DNA of 64,000 nucleotides from Parapedobacter sp042666505 (lineage in GTDB: Bacteria > Bacteroidota > Bacteroidia > Sphingobacteriales > Sphingobacteriaceae), in the NCBI RefSeq assembly GCF_042666505.1, contig NZ_JBHTDN010000007.1, forward strand, positions 124,001-188,000, written 5' to 3'. The notes beneath the pieces were generated by a model. That model had not been told where the DNA came from, did no database searches, and saw only the letters and a program-made list of their open reading frames with translations. A program made the translations under genes and the position numbers. This document shows positions 26,437 through 35,331 of this stretch, in pieces (positions within the stretch are counted from its first letter, which is position 1; each line of letters opens with the position of its first letter).

Positions 26437-27066
26437 ATGCCCAACATGACTGTCGCTGCCGAGAAAAAGGCGCTTGTTTTCGGACTTGATGATGTACTTT
26501 TCCCTAAAAAGGATTACGTATTGCAGGTGTATTATGTATTTGCCCATTTGCTCGAATACACGGAAACCGTGCCGCCTGCTAAAGACCTGATCGAGTTCCT
26601 GAAGTCGGCATATACAATCCACGGAGAACAGGGGCTTTTTAAACGAGCGGCGGAAGTATTCGGTATTGACGGTAAATACCAAGTGCATTTCGACCGTTTG
26701 CATCTTTCTGCAAAGCTGCCATTGAAGTTATTGCTTTATAAGTCTGTCAAGGATATGATGCAGGCGGCACATGAAGACGGCAAGCGCATCTTTATATTAA
26801 CGGGAGGCAATCCTACCATGCAATTAAATAAATTGCAACATATGGAATGGGAAGGGCTTGACCGGTTTGTCAAAGTATATTTTGAGGAAGAATTGATCAG
26901 TCAGCAAAAGGAACCGCTGACTCATCTGTTGGCAGAAAATGGCTTGGAAGCGCGGGACGTGCTGCATGTGCATGCTTCCGATGATCGGTCGGCAGGGACG
27001 GTAGGCGTGGATAGACTCGATATAAAGCAAATTTTGACGGACCTCACGGTGGACGCCGATCCATGA
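26437..27066 (+). CDS. HAD-superfamily hydrolase-like protein
   Basis: A 209-residue protein with the HAD layout: motif I FGLDDVLFPK near residue 15, a helical cap of about 75 residues, motif II ILTGGN near 119, a Lys in the motif III region (SQQKEPL) and a C-terminal VHASDDRSAG in place of the usual GD-D acidic motif IV. The weak motif IV makes the metal site uncertain, so catalytic activity is not assured. The substrate is unknown; it sits alone between the orphan gene and the S41 peptidase. Confidence 0.75.
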   Translation: MPNMTVAAEKKALVFGLDDVLFPKKDYVLQVYYVFAHLLEYTETVPPAKDLIEFLKSAYTIHGEQGLFKRAAEVFGIDGKYQVHFDRLHLSAKLPLKLLLYKSVKDMMQAAHEDGKRIFILTGGNPTMQLNKLQHMEWEGLDRFVKVYFEEELISQQKEPLTHLLAENGLEARDVLHVHASDDRSAGTVGVDRLDIKQILTDLTVDADP

Positions 27067-27120
27067 AGCCCGGCTTCCGTAGGACGGAATGAAATACAGA
27101 AAAACGAATAAGCGCGATCG

Positions 27121-28551
27121 ATGAAAGCAATGTCGTTTAGAATTTTGATAGGGATGTTGACCTTTTCGGTACTCAGTTGTACGGAGGATACGGTCATGCC
27201 TGAACTTGAGCGCCCGGAATTGGCGGATACCGATGAAGACTTGTTAAAAGATTCCGTTTACGTGTATACATACGGGTTTTATCTTTGGCAGGAGGATTTG
27301 CCCGATTGGTTTGCGGATGTAAGGGGAAATACCCGTCGCTTCAATTCTGCGGATGCCGTGTTAGCGTCGCTGAAAACATACGCGAGAGACGCCGATGGGG
27401 AAGCTTTGGACCGATTCAGCTTTATAGATCGCTGGGGGACCGTTAATGCCGAAATCCAACAGGGACTCGCCGGCAGTTTCGGCCTTGAATTCCGTTACAA
27501 CAACGATACGGATCTTTATGTGAAAAAAGTAGATGTGGGATCCCCTGCTGATCGGGCCGGCGTAAAGCGTGGATGGCAGGTGCTGCGTATCAATGGAAGA
27601 ACGGACTTATCGCTGGCATCGCTCGAAGCGGATAATCTCGATTTTCTTTTCACGGCACTGGACGGCGGGAGCATTGATCTGTCGCTTAAGAAACCCGACG
27701 GAGATGAGATTTCACTTCGTTTGACCCGGAGTGACTACCAGTTGCAGCCCATATTGGCCAGACGGATCTATACGGTGGGCAATAAAAAGGTTGGTTATTT
27801 TGCTTTTGATATCTTTATCTCTACGCTCAATGATCGCGGTAACCCAACCTATGTGAAGAGCCAGTTGGATCAATTAATCACGCAATTTGAAGAAGCGGGT
27901 GTTGAGGAAATGATCGTGGATCTTCGCTACAACGGAGGCGGAGCTGTCGTGACCGCCGAATACCTGTCCAACCTTTTGGCGCCGTCGTCCGTCGCCAACG
28001 GATTGATGTATACAAACAAAGTAAATTCCGGGCTGGAAAACTTTTTGCGGTCGCACGGTGCGCGCATCGACTTCTCTGCTGTACATTTTCAGAAGCCGAA
28101 TGTGCTCGATCTCAAACGCATCTATTTTCTGGTAACCGAGGGGACGGCGTCCGCCAGTGAGTTGTTAATTAACAACCTGACTCCCTATATAGACGTAAAG
28201 TTAATCGGTGAACACCGCACCTATGGAAAGCCGGTAGGATTCTTCAACTGGAATATTCTGGGCGTTGATCTGTATGCAGTTTCGTTCCAGACATTCAATG
28301 CGGTTGGGCAGGGTGATTATTTTACAGGCATGGCGGTAGATAAGTTGGTCTACGATGATCTCACGAAAGATTTTGGCGATGCTGAAGAAGAAATGATCGC
28401 AGAAGCATTGCATTATGCAGGCAATGGGAGATTTTCTCCCGACGGAGCCGATCTCCGGGCAAGTACGATGGCAAGTCGGACCGGATCGAACACCCGGCCC
28501 GTGAATACGGCCCTGGATCGCCGGGGAATCAAAGGGATGTATCGTTTTTGA
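27121..28551 (+). CDS. S41 family peptidase, lipoprotein
   Basis: A 476-residue C-terminal-processing-type serine protease. A signal peptide with lipobox LSVLSC (Cys20) predicts a lipoprotein. A PDZ-like domain covers about residues 115-200 (VKKVDVGSPADRAGVKRGWQVLRING), and the S41 domain about 210-420, with MIVDLRYNGGGAV near 264 and the catalytic-region TEGTASASELL at 339-349, followed by GKPVGF. Bacteroidota encode several such outer-envelope proteases; the substrate is unknown. Confidence 0.9.
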   Translation: MKAMSFRILIGMLTFSVLSCTEDTVMPELERPELADTDEDLLKDSVYVYTYGFYLWQEDLPDWFADVRGNTRRFNSADAVLASLKTYARDADGEALDRFSFIDRWGTVNAEIQQGLAGSFGLEFRYNNDTDLYVKKVDVGSPADRAGVKRGWQVLRINGRTDLSLASLEADNLDFLFTALDGGSIDLSLKKPDGDEISLRLTRSDYQLQPILARRIYTVGNKKVGYFAFDIFISTLNDRGNPTYVKSQLDQLITQFEEAGVEEMIVDLRYNGGGAVVTAEYLSNLLAPSSVANGLMYTNKVNSGLENFLRSHGARIDFSAVHFQKPNVLDLKRIYFLVTEGTASASELLINNLTPYIDVKLIGEHRTYGKPVGFFNWNILGVDLYAVSFQTFNAVGQGDYFTGMAVDKLVYDDLTKDFGDAEEEMIAEALHYAGNGRFSPDGADLRASTMASRTGSNTRPVNTALDRRGIKGMYRF

Positions 28552-28590
28552 CGATACAACTTTGGGCGATAATTCGTATCTTGCACTACC

Positions 28591-29601
28591 ATGAAGGAAG
28601 GAAAACCTGCAACCATCAAGGAAATCGCTAAACGGCTGAAGATTTCACCTTCGACCGTTTCCAGGGCATTGAATGACCATCCGAGTATCGGATTGGTCAC
28701 GACAATGCGCGTGAAGAAAGTTGCTGCCGAATTGAACTATGAACCCAATCAAACAGCGATTTTTTTTAAACAACGCAAGACGTTTACGATAGGGGTTGTG
28801 CTCCCCAGCCTATCCGAACCTTTTTTCTCTGCTGCCATCAGCGAAATCGAGAATGTCGCCAGCGCCCGGAACTATACAGTGATCATGGGCCAATCACTGG
28901 ACGATGCTGACCGTGAAATGCGCATACTCCAAACACTGAAAACCCACCGGGTGGACGGTGTATTGATGTCAATCAGCAAGAATACACAAAGCTATCCTTT
29001 CATCGAATTGATGGAGAGTGCCGGCATTCCCGTCGTATTCTTTGATTGTGTGCCGGATCTGGAACACATACATAAAGTATATTGCGATTTGGAAACCGGT
29101 ATGCTGGAGGCCATCGATCGGTTTGCTTCCTGTGGGCACCGTGCGATTTCACTGATTAACGGCCCGGCATTCCTGCCGGCCAGTATGGAGCGTGAAAAGG
29201 CATATAAAAAAGGTTTGGCCGAACATGATATCTCGTTTAAAGAAGAATATGTGGTCAACACAGATTTAACAACTGAAGGCAACGAAGCGGCTGTTTTGCA
29301 GCTCTTGGCATTGCCGGATCGACCGTCGGCCGTGATTTCATTCAACGACTATGTGGCTTTGGACGTAATGAAGGCCGTACGTAAGCGAGGAATAGCGCTC
29401 AATCAAGATATCCATTTCATAAGTTACGCCAATTACCCCCTATGGAAATACATGGAAAATCCGCCTTTGGCATCCATTGAACAATTTCCCGGAGACCAGG
29501 GCAGGAAAGCTGCTGAGTTGCTCTTTAAACTAATGGACAGTGCTGAACGACCTGAGCCTACGCGAATTATTTTCCATTCGCGATTAGTCAATCCCGGATA
29601 A
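28591..29601 (+). CDS. LacI family transcriptional regulator
   Basis: A 336-residue regulator: LacI-type HTH at residues 5-30 (TIKEIAKRLKISPSTVSRAL, with hinge NDHPSIG) and a periplasmic-binding-protein-like effector domain (TIGVVLPSLSEPFFSAAISEIE onward). A promoter-like TATCTTGC lies 14 bases before the start. LacI regulators usually control sugar genes, but none is adjacent, so the target is not evident. The 3' end overlaps the convergent actin-like gene by 18 bases. Confidence 0.93.
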   Translation: MKEGKPATIKEIAKRLKISPSTVSRALNDHPSIGLVTTMRVKKVAAELNYEPNQTAIFFKQRKTFTIGVVLPSLSEPFFSAAISEIENVASARNYTVIMGQSLDDADREMRILQTLKTHRVDGVLMSISKNTQSYPFIELMESAGIPVVFFDCVPDLEHIHKVYCDLETGMLEAIDRFASCGHRAISLINGPAFLPASMEREKAYKKGLAEHDISFKEEYVVNTDLTTEGNEAAVLQLLALPDRPSAVISFNDYVALDVMKAVRKRGIALNQDIHFISYANYPLWKYMENPPLASIEQFPGDQGRKAAELLFKLMDSAERPEPTRIIFHSRLVNPG

Positions 29602-30693
29602 CGAAAGTTTTTCCCCCATCAGGTATGTAGATTCCAGAACCGCCTGCGCCAGGTTCTCTTTCGGTGCCCGTTTTTCAGATGTGGAAAGGACGGTGTACGC
29701 GTTACCGATGTCAAGACCTACCGCACGTTCTACATGATTGGGACCACACCACAATGCCGACCGCAGAAAATATCCCAAAGAGGCAAAGTTTTCGGCGCCA
29801 TCCGGAACGATAACATCGAGAATGCCTTCAAATTCCTGTTGGAAATGGCTCGCCAATTCCGGGTAAAGGGCGCCACCTCCTACCAAGTATAGCCGATCTG
29901 CCTTTTCAAAATCAATATCCGTAAACGCTTTTCGGATGGCAGGAGACAAAACTTCGTGGTAATAGCTAGCCAAATGAGTACTTCTTGCATTTAACAAATT
30001 CATACGCTTGCGCCCGATAACCATGTCTCCGCGTTGGAAACTTTGGTTAATCATGTGCTCGTTTTTCATGGAAAGGTAATAACTGGCGCTAAGCTCGTCA
30101 TACAGGGTATTAACTGCATGTCTTAGCCCGGGTACACTCACACAGGTCCGGGCAATCGGTCCTTCAGCAGTACTCAGTGCCGTCTCGCAGGTGCCATAGC
30201 CCAAACTTACAATGAAAAAGTTGCCCTCATCGGCCAGCGGACCCTTGCGGATGGCATTGATACACCCCAATATTTCGGGCATTATCTCCAGGTGCGAAAT
30301 AGTCAACTGTACGCGGCTGCGGCCACCGCCATTGAGCGTATCGCTGTTGTATTCGATAATGACGTCACGTTCGGAAAAGAATTTCTCCGCTTGCAATTTG
30401 AACAACTCGAAAACGGCCGAAGGAAAGCCGGTTGTGATAACCAACTCTCCGGATTTGGCGCCGGATGCGAGCAGCAAGCCCGCTTTGGCCAGCAGTTGAT
30501 AGTCTAGGTCGGATGGCGAACTATTGATGTTTCGGTAGGGAACCTGGCCTTGGGTTAATGCGAGGTCGCCTACCAAAAAACTCGCTCCAGCTTCAAACAG
30601 CTGAATACGTTTTTCCAATGCAGCGGTAAGCTGAGTCAGAGGCTTGTCATGTCGTTCGATAACACTGGGGATACTTACAAATTTTGTTTCCAT
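29584..30693 (-). CDS. Actin/ParM-like ATPase with circularly permuted motif order
   Basis: A 369-residue protein that reads as an actin-fold ATPase of the ParM/StbA type: SIPSVIE and FLVGDLALTQG near the N terminus, ELVITTGFPSAV at 83-94, phosphate-2-like IVSLGYGTCE at 161-170 (Ser replaces the usual Asp), SVPGLRHAVNTLYDEL, adenosine motif YLVGGGALYPEL at 269-280 and connect-2-like AENFASLGYFLRSA. The phosphate-1 hairpin that normally opens such proteins is missing there; a canonical copy, VGLDIGNAYTVLST, is at residues 325-338. This suggests a circular permutation. There is no ParR-like gene nearby. Family call is moderately sure; cellular role is unknown. Confidence 0.7.
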   Translation of the reverse strand: METKFVSIPSVIERHDKPLTQLTAALEKRIQLFEAGASFLVGDLALTQGQVPYRNINSSPSDLDYQLLAKAGLLLASGAKSGELVITTGFPSAVFELFKLQAEKFFSERDVIIEYNSDTLNGGGRSRVQLTISHLEIMPEILGCINAIRKGPLADEGNFFIVSLGYGTCETALSTAEGPIARTCVSVPGLRHAVNTLYDELSASYYLSMKNEHMINQSFQRGDMVIGRKRMNLLNARSTHLASYYHEVLSPAIRKAFTDIDFEKADRLYLVGGGALYPELASHFQQEFEGILDVIVPDGAENFASLGYFLRSALWCGPNHVERAVGLDIGNAYTVLSTSEKRAPKENLAQAVLESTYLMGEKLSLSGID

Positions 30694-30722
30694 GCTAGAT
30701 TTTTAGGTGAGGTCACACCATG

Positions 30723-30730
30723 CAAATATA
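30723..30730 (-). promoter_or_regulatory. -7 promoter box of the actin-like gene
   Basis: TATATTTG on the minus strand matches TAnnTTTG exactly, 29 bases before the ATG at 30693. The remaining gap to 30880 shows no gene. Confidence 0.55.
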
Positions 30731-30879
30731 GCAATTGCCTTAGCTTAGAAGGGCGTTTCTCCGTTTGTTGATCGTTATGTTTTTGTTAATTTTTGGGGCG
30801 TTCGGTTGGGTTGTCGGTTTATGGGTAAAGGATGGACAATGGATTTTCGGCCACCGCCCATCCTCGCAGCTTTTATAAA

Positions 30880-32268
30880 TTATAAATGGATCACCTCACC
30901 GTATGCGTCGGCGGCGGCTTCCATAATGGCTTCGCTCATCGTAGGGTGCGGATGCACGGATTTGATGATTTCGTGTCCGGTGGTTTCCAATTTCCGGGCT
31001 ACCACTACTTCAGCAATCATCTCCGTAACGTTTGAGCCAATCATATGGGCGCCCAGGAATTCTCCGTATTTTGCGTCGAAGATCACTTTGACAAACCCAT
31101 CCTTTGCGCCTGCAGCACTTGCTTTTCCGGATGCAGAAAAGGGGAATTTGCCTACTTTAACTTCGTATCCGGCTTCTTTCGCAGCCTTTTCGGTGTACCC
31201 TACGGAAGCAATCTCAGGTGAGCAGTAGGTACATCCCGGAATGTTATTGTAGTTGATAGGCAAGACGTCCATGCCCTTGATTTTTTCTACACAGGTAATA
31301 CCCTCTGCAGACGCAACATGCGCCAAGGCCTGGCCTTTCACAATATCGCCGATCGCATAGATGCCGTCCACATTGGTTTTATAAAAATCATCAACCACTA
31401 CACGACCTTTTTCAGTTTTCACGCCTACCTCCTCTAAACCGAGTCCTTCAATGTTCGGCGTGATGCCAACTGCTGAAAGCACAGTCTCCGCTTCGATCGT
31501 TTCAGTGCCCTTGGATGTTTTGATCTGTACTTTGCTGAGTGTACCGGACGTATCCACAGCCTGGACTTCCGCTCCGGTGAGAATATTGATGCCTGCTTTT
31601 TTAAGGCTACGCTCCAGCTGTTTGGAAATTTCCTCGTCTTCAACCGGTACAATCCGGTCCAGGTATTCAACAATCGTAACTTTGGTGCCAATGGCGTTAT
31701 AAAAATAGGCAAATTCAACGCCGATGGCTCCCGATCCGACTACAACCAATGATTCGGGCTGTTTTTCTAAATTCATGGCTTGGCGATAACCGATGATCCG
31801 TTTACCGTCCTGTTTCAGGTTGGGGAGCTCGCGTGATCGGGCGCCCGTGGCTAAGATCGTATGCTTTGCCTGATATTCTTTGGTGGCACCGTCCGCATCT
31901 TGTACGGCTACTGTACCGCCTTTTTTGATGCGGGCGGTACCCATGATGACATCGATCTTGTTCTTTTTCATGAGAAACTGGATGCCTTTGCTCATGCCCT
32001 CAGCTACCCCACGGCTGCGCTTGATGATGGCACCGAAATCGGCCTCACCACCGCTCACCTTGATGCCATAGTCTTCGGCATGGTTTAGGTATTCAAACAC
32101 TTGTGCACTTTTAAGCAACGCCTTTGTGGGTATACATCCCCAGTTGAGGCAGATGCCGCCTAAGGATTCCCGCTCCACAATAGCGGTCTTAAAACCAAGT
32201 TGGGATGCCCTGATGGCCGCAACATAACCGCCCGGTCCGCTCCCGATTACAATGATGTCGTAGTTCAT
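30880..32268 (-). CDS. lpdA: Dihydrolipoyl dehydrogenase (copy 1)
   Basis: E3 component of 2-oxoacid dehydrogenase or glycine-cleavage complexes, reoxidising dihydrolipoyl groups with NAD. The 462-residue protein has the FAD motif IGSGPGGYVAAIRASQLG, the redox disulfide GGICLNWGCIPTKALL, the NAD motif VVGSGAIGVEFAYFYNAIG and the C-terminal His-Glu pair HPHPTMSE. No E1, E2 or gcv gene is adjacent. A second, divergent E3 gene lies at 33181 on the same strand, so the two probably serve different complexes. Confidence 0.95.
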   Translation of the reverse strand: MNYDIIVIGSGPGGYVAAIRASQLGFKTAIVERESLGGICLNWGCIPTKALLKSAQVFEYLNHAEDYGIKVSGGEADFGAIIKRSRGVAEGMSKGIQFLMKKNKIDVIMGTARIKKGGTVAVQDADGATKEYQAKHTILATGARSRELPNLKQDGKRIIGYRQAMNLEKQPESLVVVGSGAIGVEFAYFYNAIGTKVTIVEYLDRIVPVEDEEISKQLERSLKKAGINILTGAEVQAVDTSGTLSKVQIKTSKGTETIEAETVLSAVGITPNIEGLGLEEVGVKTEKGRVVVDDFYKTNVDGIYAIGDIVKGQALAHVASAEGITCVEKIKGMDVLPINYNNIPGCTYCSPEIASVGYTEKAAKEAGYEVKVGKFPFSASGKASAAGAKDGFVKVIFDAKYGEFLGAHMIGSNVTEMIAEVVVARKLETTGHEIIKSVHPHPTMSEAIMEAAADAYGEVIHL

Positions 32269-32475
32269 ATATTATTCTGTTTCCTGAGATTGATTCCTAT
32301 TTCTGATGACAGATCAAAATTCCAGTGGCTACAAACTTACGTTTTTTTTGGAAAGTCCGAAAGTCTCCCCGCCGGAAAGTCCGAAGGTACGGGCTAACCG
32401 TCACATTTTGGTCAAACCCGACCGGGACAGGCGTTAACTAGTAGATTATTGTCTATTTTGCGGCAATTTATTGTC

Positions 32476-32784
32476 ATGAGCACGAATACAAAAGTTTTGC
32501 ATTGGTTCCGGAATATTGCCCTGGTTGAGGGGATATCAATGGTTGTTCTGGTTACGTTTTCGGTCTTGAAGCGTACCACTGATTTTGAATGGGCTACGTT
32601 AGGAGTCAAATATGTCGGCTGGGCGCATGGCATCCTCTTTATTGCCTACGTCTATCTGCTGTGGCTGTGTGCAGACCGATATAAATGGAAGTTAGGTCGT
32701 GTGGCAATATTTTTCCTTGCTTCGCTTCTTCCTTTTGCCCCGTTTTTTGTCGAACGGAAATTACGGGAAGAAGCGCATTCCTAA
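32476..32784 (+). CDS. DUF3817 family membrane protein
   Basis: A 102-residue protein with three hydrophobic helices and the DUF3817 pattern: FRNIALVEGISMVVLVTFSVLKR, then YVGWAHGILFIAYVYLL and LASLLPFAPFFVERKL. This family is of unknown function and is also found as a domain next to transport proteins. The ATG at 32476 begins the homologous region; the frame is open from 32449. Its stop overlaps the convergent thioesterase stop by 4 bases. Confidence 0.85.
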   Translation: MSTNTKVLHWFRNIALVEGISMVVLVTFSVLKRTTDFEWATLGVKYVGWAHGILFIAYVYLLWLCADRYKWKLGRVAIFFLASLLPFAPFFVERKLREEAHS

Positions 32785-33170
32785 GGCCGGTCGCCGGCGT
32801 AAGCGTACGTGATTTCGGTCTTTCCGTGTGGAGACGGGTTGCCTTCCGGATCGAGGTTGACAAATACCAGTTTATCTATCGTTAATATGCTTTTGCGCGT
32901 AATTTTATTGCGTACCTGGCAAGTAAGCGTAATAGAAGTGCGGCCAAAATGCGTAGCTGTGATGCCCAGCTCGATGATGTCGCCCTGTTTGGCCGAACTT
33001 ACAAAGTTGATTTCAGAAATAAACTTGGTAACGATATGAGGGTTGCCCAACTGTACGATCGCATAGATTACAGCCTCTTCGTCAATCCACCGGAGTAAGG
33101 TGCCCCCAAACAGTGTTCCGTTGGGATTGAGGTCTTCCGGCTTTACCCACTTACGTGTGTGGAAATTCAT
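32781..33170 (-). CDS. Acyl-CoA thioesterase (hotdog fold)
   Basis: A 129-residue single-hotdog thioesterase of the YciA/BACH type. It shows the catalytic-loop pattern PNGTLFGGTLLRWIDEEAVIYA near residue 15 and the second-strand segment IIELGITATHFGRTSITLTCQV. The ATG at 33170 is right for the family length; the frame extends upstream to 33290 only into the neighbour's end. It is 10 bases downstream of the second lipoamide dehydrogenase gene, probably cotranscribed. Hydrolysis of acyl-CoA is inferred from family. Confidence 0.88.
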   Translation of the reverse strand: MNFHTRKWVKPEDLNPNGTLFGGTLLRWIDEEAVIYAIVQLGNPHIVTKFISEINFVSSAKQGDIIELGITATHFGRTSITLTCQVRNKITRKSILTIDKLVFVNLDPEGNPSPHGKTEITYAYAGDRP

Positions 33171-33180
33171 CTGTTTCCTG

Positions 33181-34587
33181 TTACATGTGGATGGCCCGGT
33201 TGGCCGTTGCTGCCAGCGAGGCCTCCCGGAATGCTTCCGTAAACGTAGGGTGCGCATGACAAATTCGTGCAATGTCTTCAGCGGACGCACGGTATTCCAT
33301 GGCTACGGTGGCTTCGGCAATCATGTCTGCCGCCCTCGGGCCGATCATGTGTACACCCAATACTTCATCCGTTTCTGTATCGGCCAAAACTTTGACAAAT
33401 CCATCGGTATCGCCGCTGGCCTTTGCACGGCCGCTGGCCTTGAATGGGAACGAACCGGTTTTGTAAGCACGTCCTTCTGCTTTCAGCTGCTCTTCGGTTT
33501 TACCAACGCTTGCCACTTCAGGCCAGGTATATACAACACCAGGAATCAGGTTGTAGTCAATATGGGGCTTCTGCCCGGCAATGCGCTCTGCCACGAATAC
33601 ACCTTCGTCTTCGGCCTTGTGGGCAAGCATTGCGCCCCTGATCACATCACCAATCGCATAGATGCCCGGTACGGATGTTTCCAGATGCTCATTTACCGGC
33701 ACTTTTTTGCCGCGCTCTTCCAATTGGATACCAATATTTTCTAGCCCCAATCCTTCCGTATAGGCTGTACGACCCACCGCCACGATGCAATAATCCCCTT
33801 CCCATTGGGCGGGCTGCCCCTTTGGGTCTTCGGCCGTGATGGTCACCTTTTTCCCCTTGACCGATCCTCCGGTTACCTTATGGCCAAGGTAAAACTCCAT
33901 ACCCAGTGTTTTTTTCAAAACCCGTTGCAATTCTTTGCCAAGGCCACCGTCCATCGTGGGCAGGATGGATTTTTCATATTCCACAACAGAGACTTTTGCA
34001 CCCAGCCGCGCATAAACAGAGCCCAGTTCCAAACCGATTACGCCTCCGCCGATAACGATGAGGTGTTTAGGTACCTCGGTCAGTGTGAGTGCTTCGGTAG
34101 AAGTGATCATCCGTTTTTTATCAATCGGAAGAAAAGGCAACGCGGTAGGTTTGGATCCTGTGGCTATGATCACATGCTTGCTCGTTAGCTGTTCAGTTTT
34201 TCCGTCATTCTTTGTTACCTTGACCGTGTTCTTATCGATGAATGAGCCGACCCCGGTAATGCTATCAATCTTATTCTTTTTGAAAAGAAATTCGATGCCA
34301 GCCACATTCTGAGCGATCACGTCGTCTTTGCGGGCAATCATCTGTTTCATATCGGCCTTGAGATTGCTCACATTGATGCCATGGTTGCCAAAATGGTGTG
34401 CAGCGTTGTGATAATGCTCAGAAGAGTCTAAGAGCGCTTTGGAAGGAATGCAACCTACATTAAGGCAGGTGCCGCCGAAAGTGCTGTATTTCTCAATGAC
34501 GGCTGTTTTTAAGCCCAATTGCGCACAGCGTATAGCGGCCACATATCCTCCGGGTCCGCTACCGATTACAATGACGTCGTATTGCAT
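33181..34587 (-). CDS. lpdA: Dihydrolipoyl dehydrogenase (copy 2)
   Basis: A 468-residue E3 with FAD motif IGSGPGGYVAAIRCAQLG, redox pair GGTCLNVGCIPSKALLDS, NAD motif VIGGGVIGLELGSVYARLG and C-terminal HAHPTFTE. The CLNVGC form and VTWPEVASVG-like segment are those of the E3 usually paired with 2-oxoglutarate dehydrogenase, while copy 1 has CLNWGC. Which complex each serves is inference. It has its own -7 box at 34615. Confidence 0.95.
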   Translation of the reverse strand: MQYDVIVIGSGPGGYVAAIRCAQLGLKTAVIEKYSTFGGTCLNVGCIPSKALLDSSEHYHNAAHHFGNHGINVSNLKADMKQMIARKDDVIAQNVAGIEFLFKKNKIDSITGVGSFIDKNTVKVTKNDGKTEQLTSKHVIIATGSKPTALPFLPIDKKRMITSTEALTLTEVPKHLIVIGGGVIGLELGSVYARLGAKVSVVEYEKSILPTMDGGLGKELQRVLKKTLGMEFYLGHKVTGGSVKGKKVTITAEDPKGQPAQWEGDYCIVAVGRTAYTEGLGLENIGIQLEERGKKVPVNEHLETSVPGIYAIGDVIRGAMLAHKAEDEGVFVAERIAGQKPHIDYNLIPGVVYTWPEVASVGKTEEQLKAEGRAYKTGSFPFKASGRAKASGDTDGFVKVLADTETDEVLGVHMIGPRAADMIAEATVAMEYRASAEDIARICHAHPTFTEAFREASLAATANRAIHM

Positions 34588-34614
34588 GTGATGATGTTAG
34601 TCTACTCGATGGCT

Positions 34615-34622
34615 CAAAGGTA
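34615..34622 (-). promoter_or_regulatory. -7 promoter box of lpdA copy 2
   Basis: TACCTTTG on the minus strand, exact match, 27 bases before the start at 34587. Confidence 0.6.
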
Positions 34623-34657
34623 CGCATTATTACCTTTTGGCGGTACTGCAAAAACAA

Positions 34658-34683
34658 AAAAGACAGCCGTCTGACTGTCTTTT
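34658..34683 (-). terminator. Terminator after the azurin gene
   Basis: AAAAGACAG (34658-34666) pairs with CTGTCTTTT (34675-34683) around an 8-base loop; on the minus strand the stem runs into a T-rich tract. It ends the azurin transcript just before the lpdA promoter. Confidence 0.85.
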
Positions 34684-34705
34684 CGTAAATTGTTGAATCG
34701 TGCTT

Positions 34706-35245
34706 TTATTCCGCTACGATCTTACCCTGCATTACACCATAGTGACCTGGAAAGCTGCAAACAAAAGGATAAACACCTTTTCCATCCAGCGTAAATTCGA
34801 TTGTGTCGGTTTCACCCGGTCCTAATAACTTCGTGTGTGCTATGATCGATGATCCAAACGTAACAGGAATGTATTCCGTGTCGACAGCTTTGATGGCCTC
34901 ACCGCCAAAAGCAGGAAGATCGGTGCCCGGCGTAAGGATAACCACGTTATGTCCCATGGATTCCTTCGGCATCTCGCCTACGTTTTTCAAGACAAGTTTT
35001 ACAGGTTGACCGGCTTTCACCCGGAAAAGTTTTTTGTCAAATTGCATCAGGTCGTTTGCCTGTAAAGCCAGTTCGTTGCTTACGGCTACCGTATCCAGCC
35101 CAGGGATATCCGCCGCAGGCGCCTGTTCTGTGGTAGTGGTTGTTTCTGTTGATTCAGTAGTGGATTCTTCCTTTGTCTGGTTGCCACCACAGGCGGCGAA
35201 AAAAACGGCTCCCGCTACAAGGGGCATCAAAAATAATCGCTTCAT
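34706..35245 (-). CDS. Azurin-like blue copper lipoprotein
   Basis: About 179 residues: signal peptide with lipobox-like FFAACGG, a Thr/Glu/Ser-rich linker, and a C-terminal azurin/plastocyanin domain. Copper ligands are visible: His in MGHNVV, then Cys, His and Met in VCSFPGHYGVMQG. Azurins carry single electrons in the periplasm, often to cytochrome peroxidases, nitrite reductases or terminal oxidases. The upstream ATG at 35272 lies inside the TACCTTTG promoter box, so 35245 is the start. It appears monocistronic, with its own promoter and terminator. Confidence 0.93.
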   Translation of the reverse strand: MKRLFLMPLVAGAVFFAACGGNQTKEESTTESTETTTTTEQAPAADIPGLDTVAVSNELALQANDLMQFDKKLFRVKAGQPVKLVLKNVGEMPKESMGHNVVILTPGTDLPAFGGEAIKAVDTEYIPVTFGSSIIAHTKLLGPGETDTIEFTLDGKGVYPFVCSFPGHYGVMQGKIVAE

Positions 35246-35269
35246 TTCAATAGCTATTTGTTTGCGCCC

Positions 35270-35277
35270 CAAAGGTA
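35270..35277 (-). promoter_or_regulatory. -7 promoter box of the azurin gene
   Basis: TACCTTTG on the minus strand, exact consensus match, 24 bases before the ATG at 35245. It covers the alternative upstream start. Confidence 0.65.
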
Positions 35278-35294
35278 GTCGAAATTGAAAATGT

Positions 35295-35325
35295 AAAAAA
35301 GCGCAATTATCACCGAAGTGTAATT
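35295..35325 (-). terminator. Terminator after the signalling operon
   Basis: On the minus strand AATTACAC, loop TTCG, GTGATAATT (one bulged A) and then GCGC plus a T-run. It follows the stop of the hybrid kinase at 35332 and closes the four-gene operon. Confidence 0.75.
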
Positions 35326-35331
35326 TTGTTG

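Noticed and set aside
29584..30693. Plasmid segregation locus (ParM/ParR)
   Set aside because: No ParR-like small DNA-binding gene or centromere-like repeats are seen nearby, and the surroundings are chromosomal housekeeping genes.
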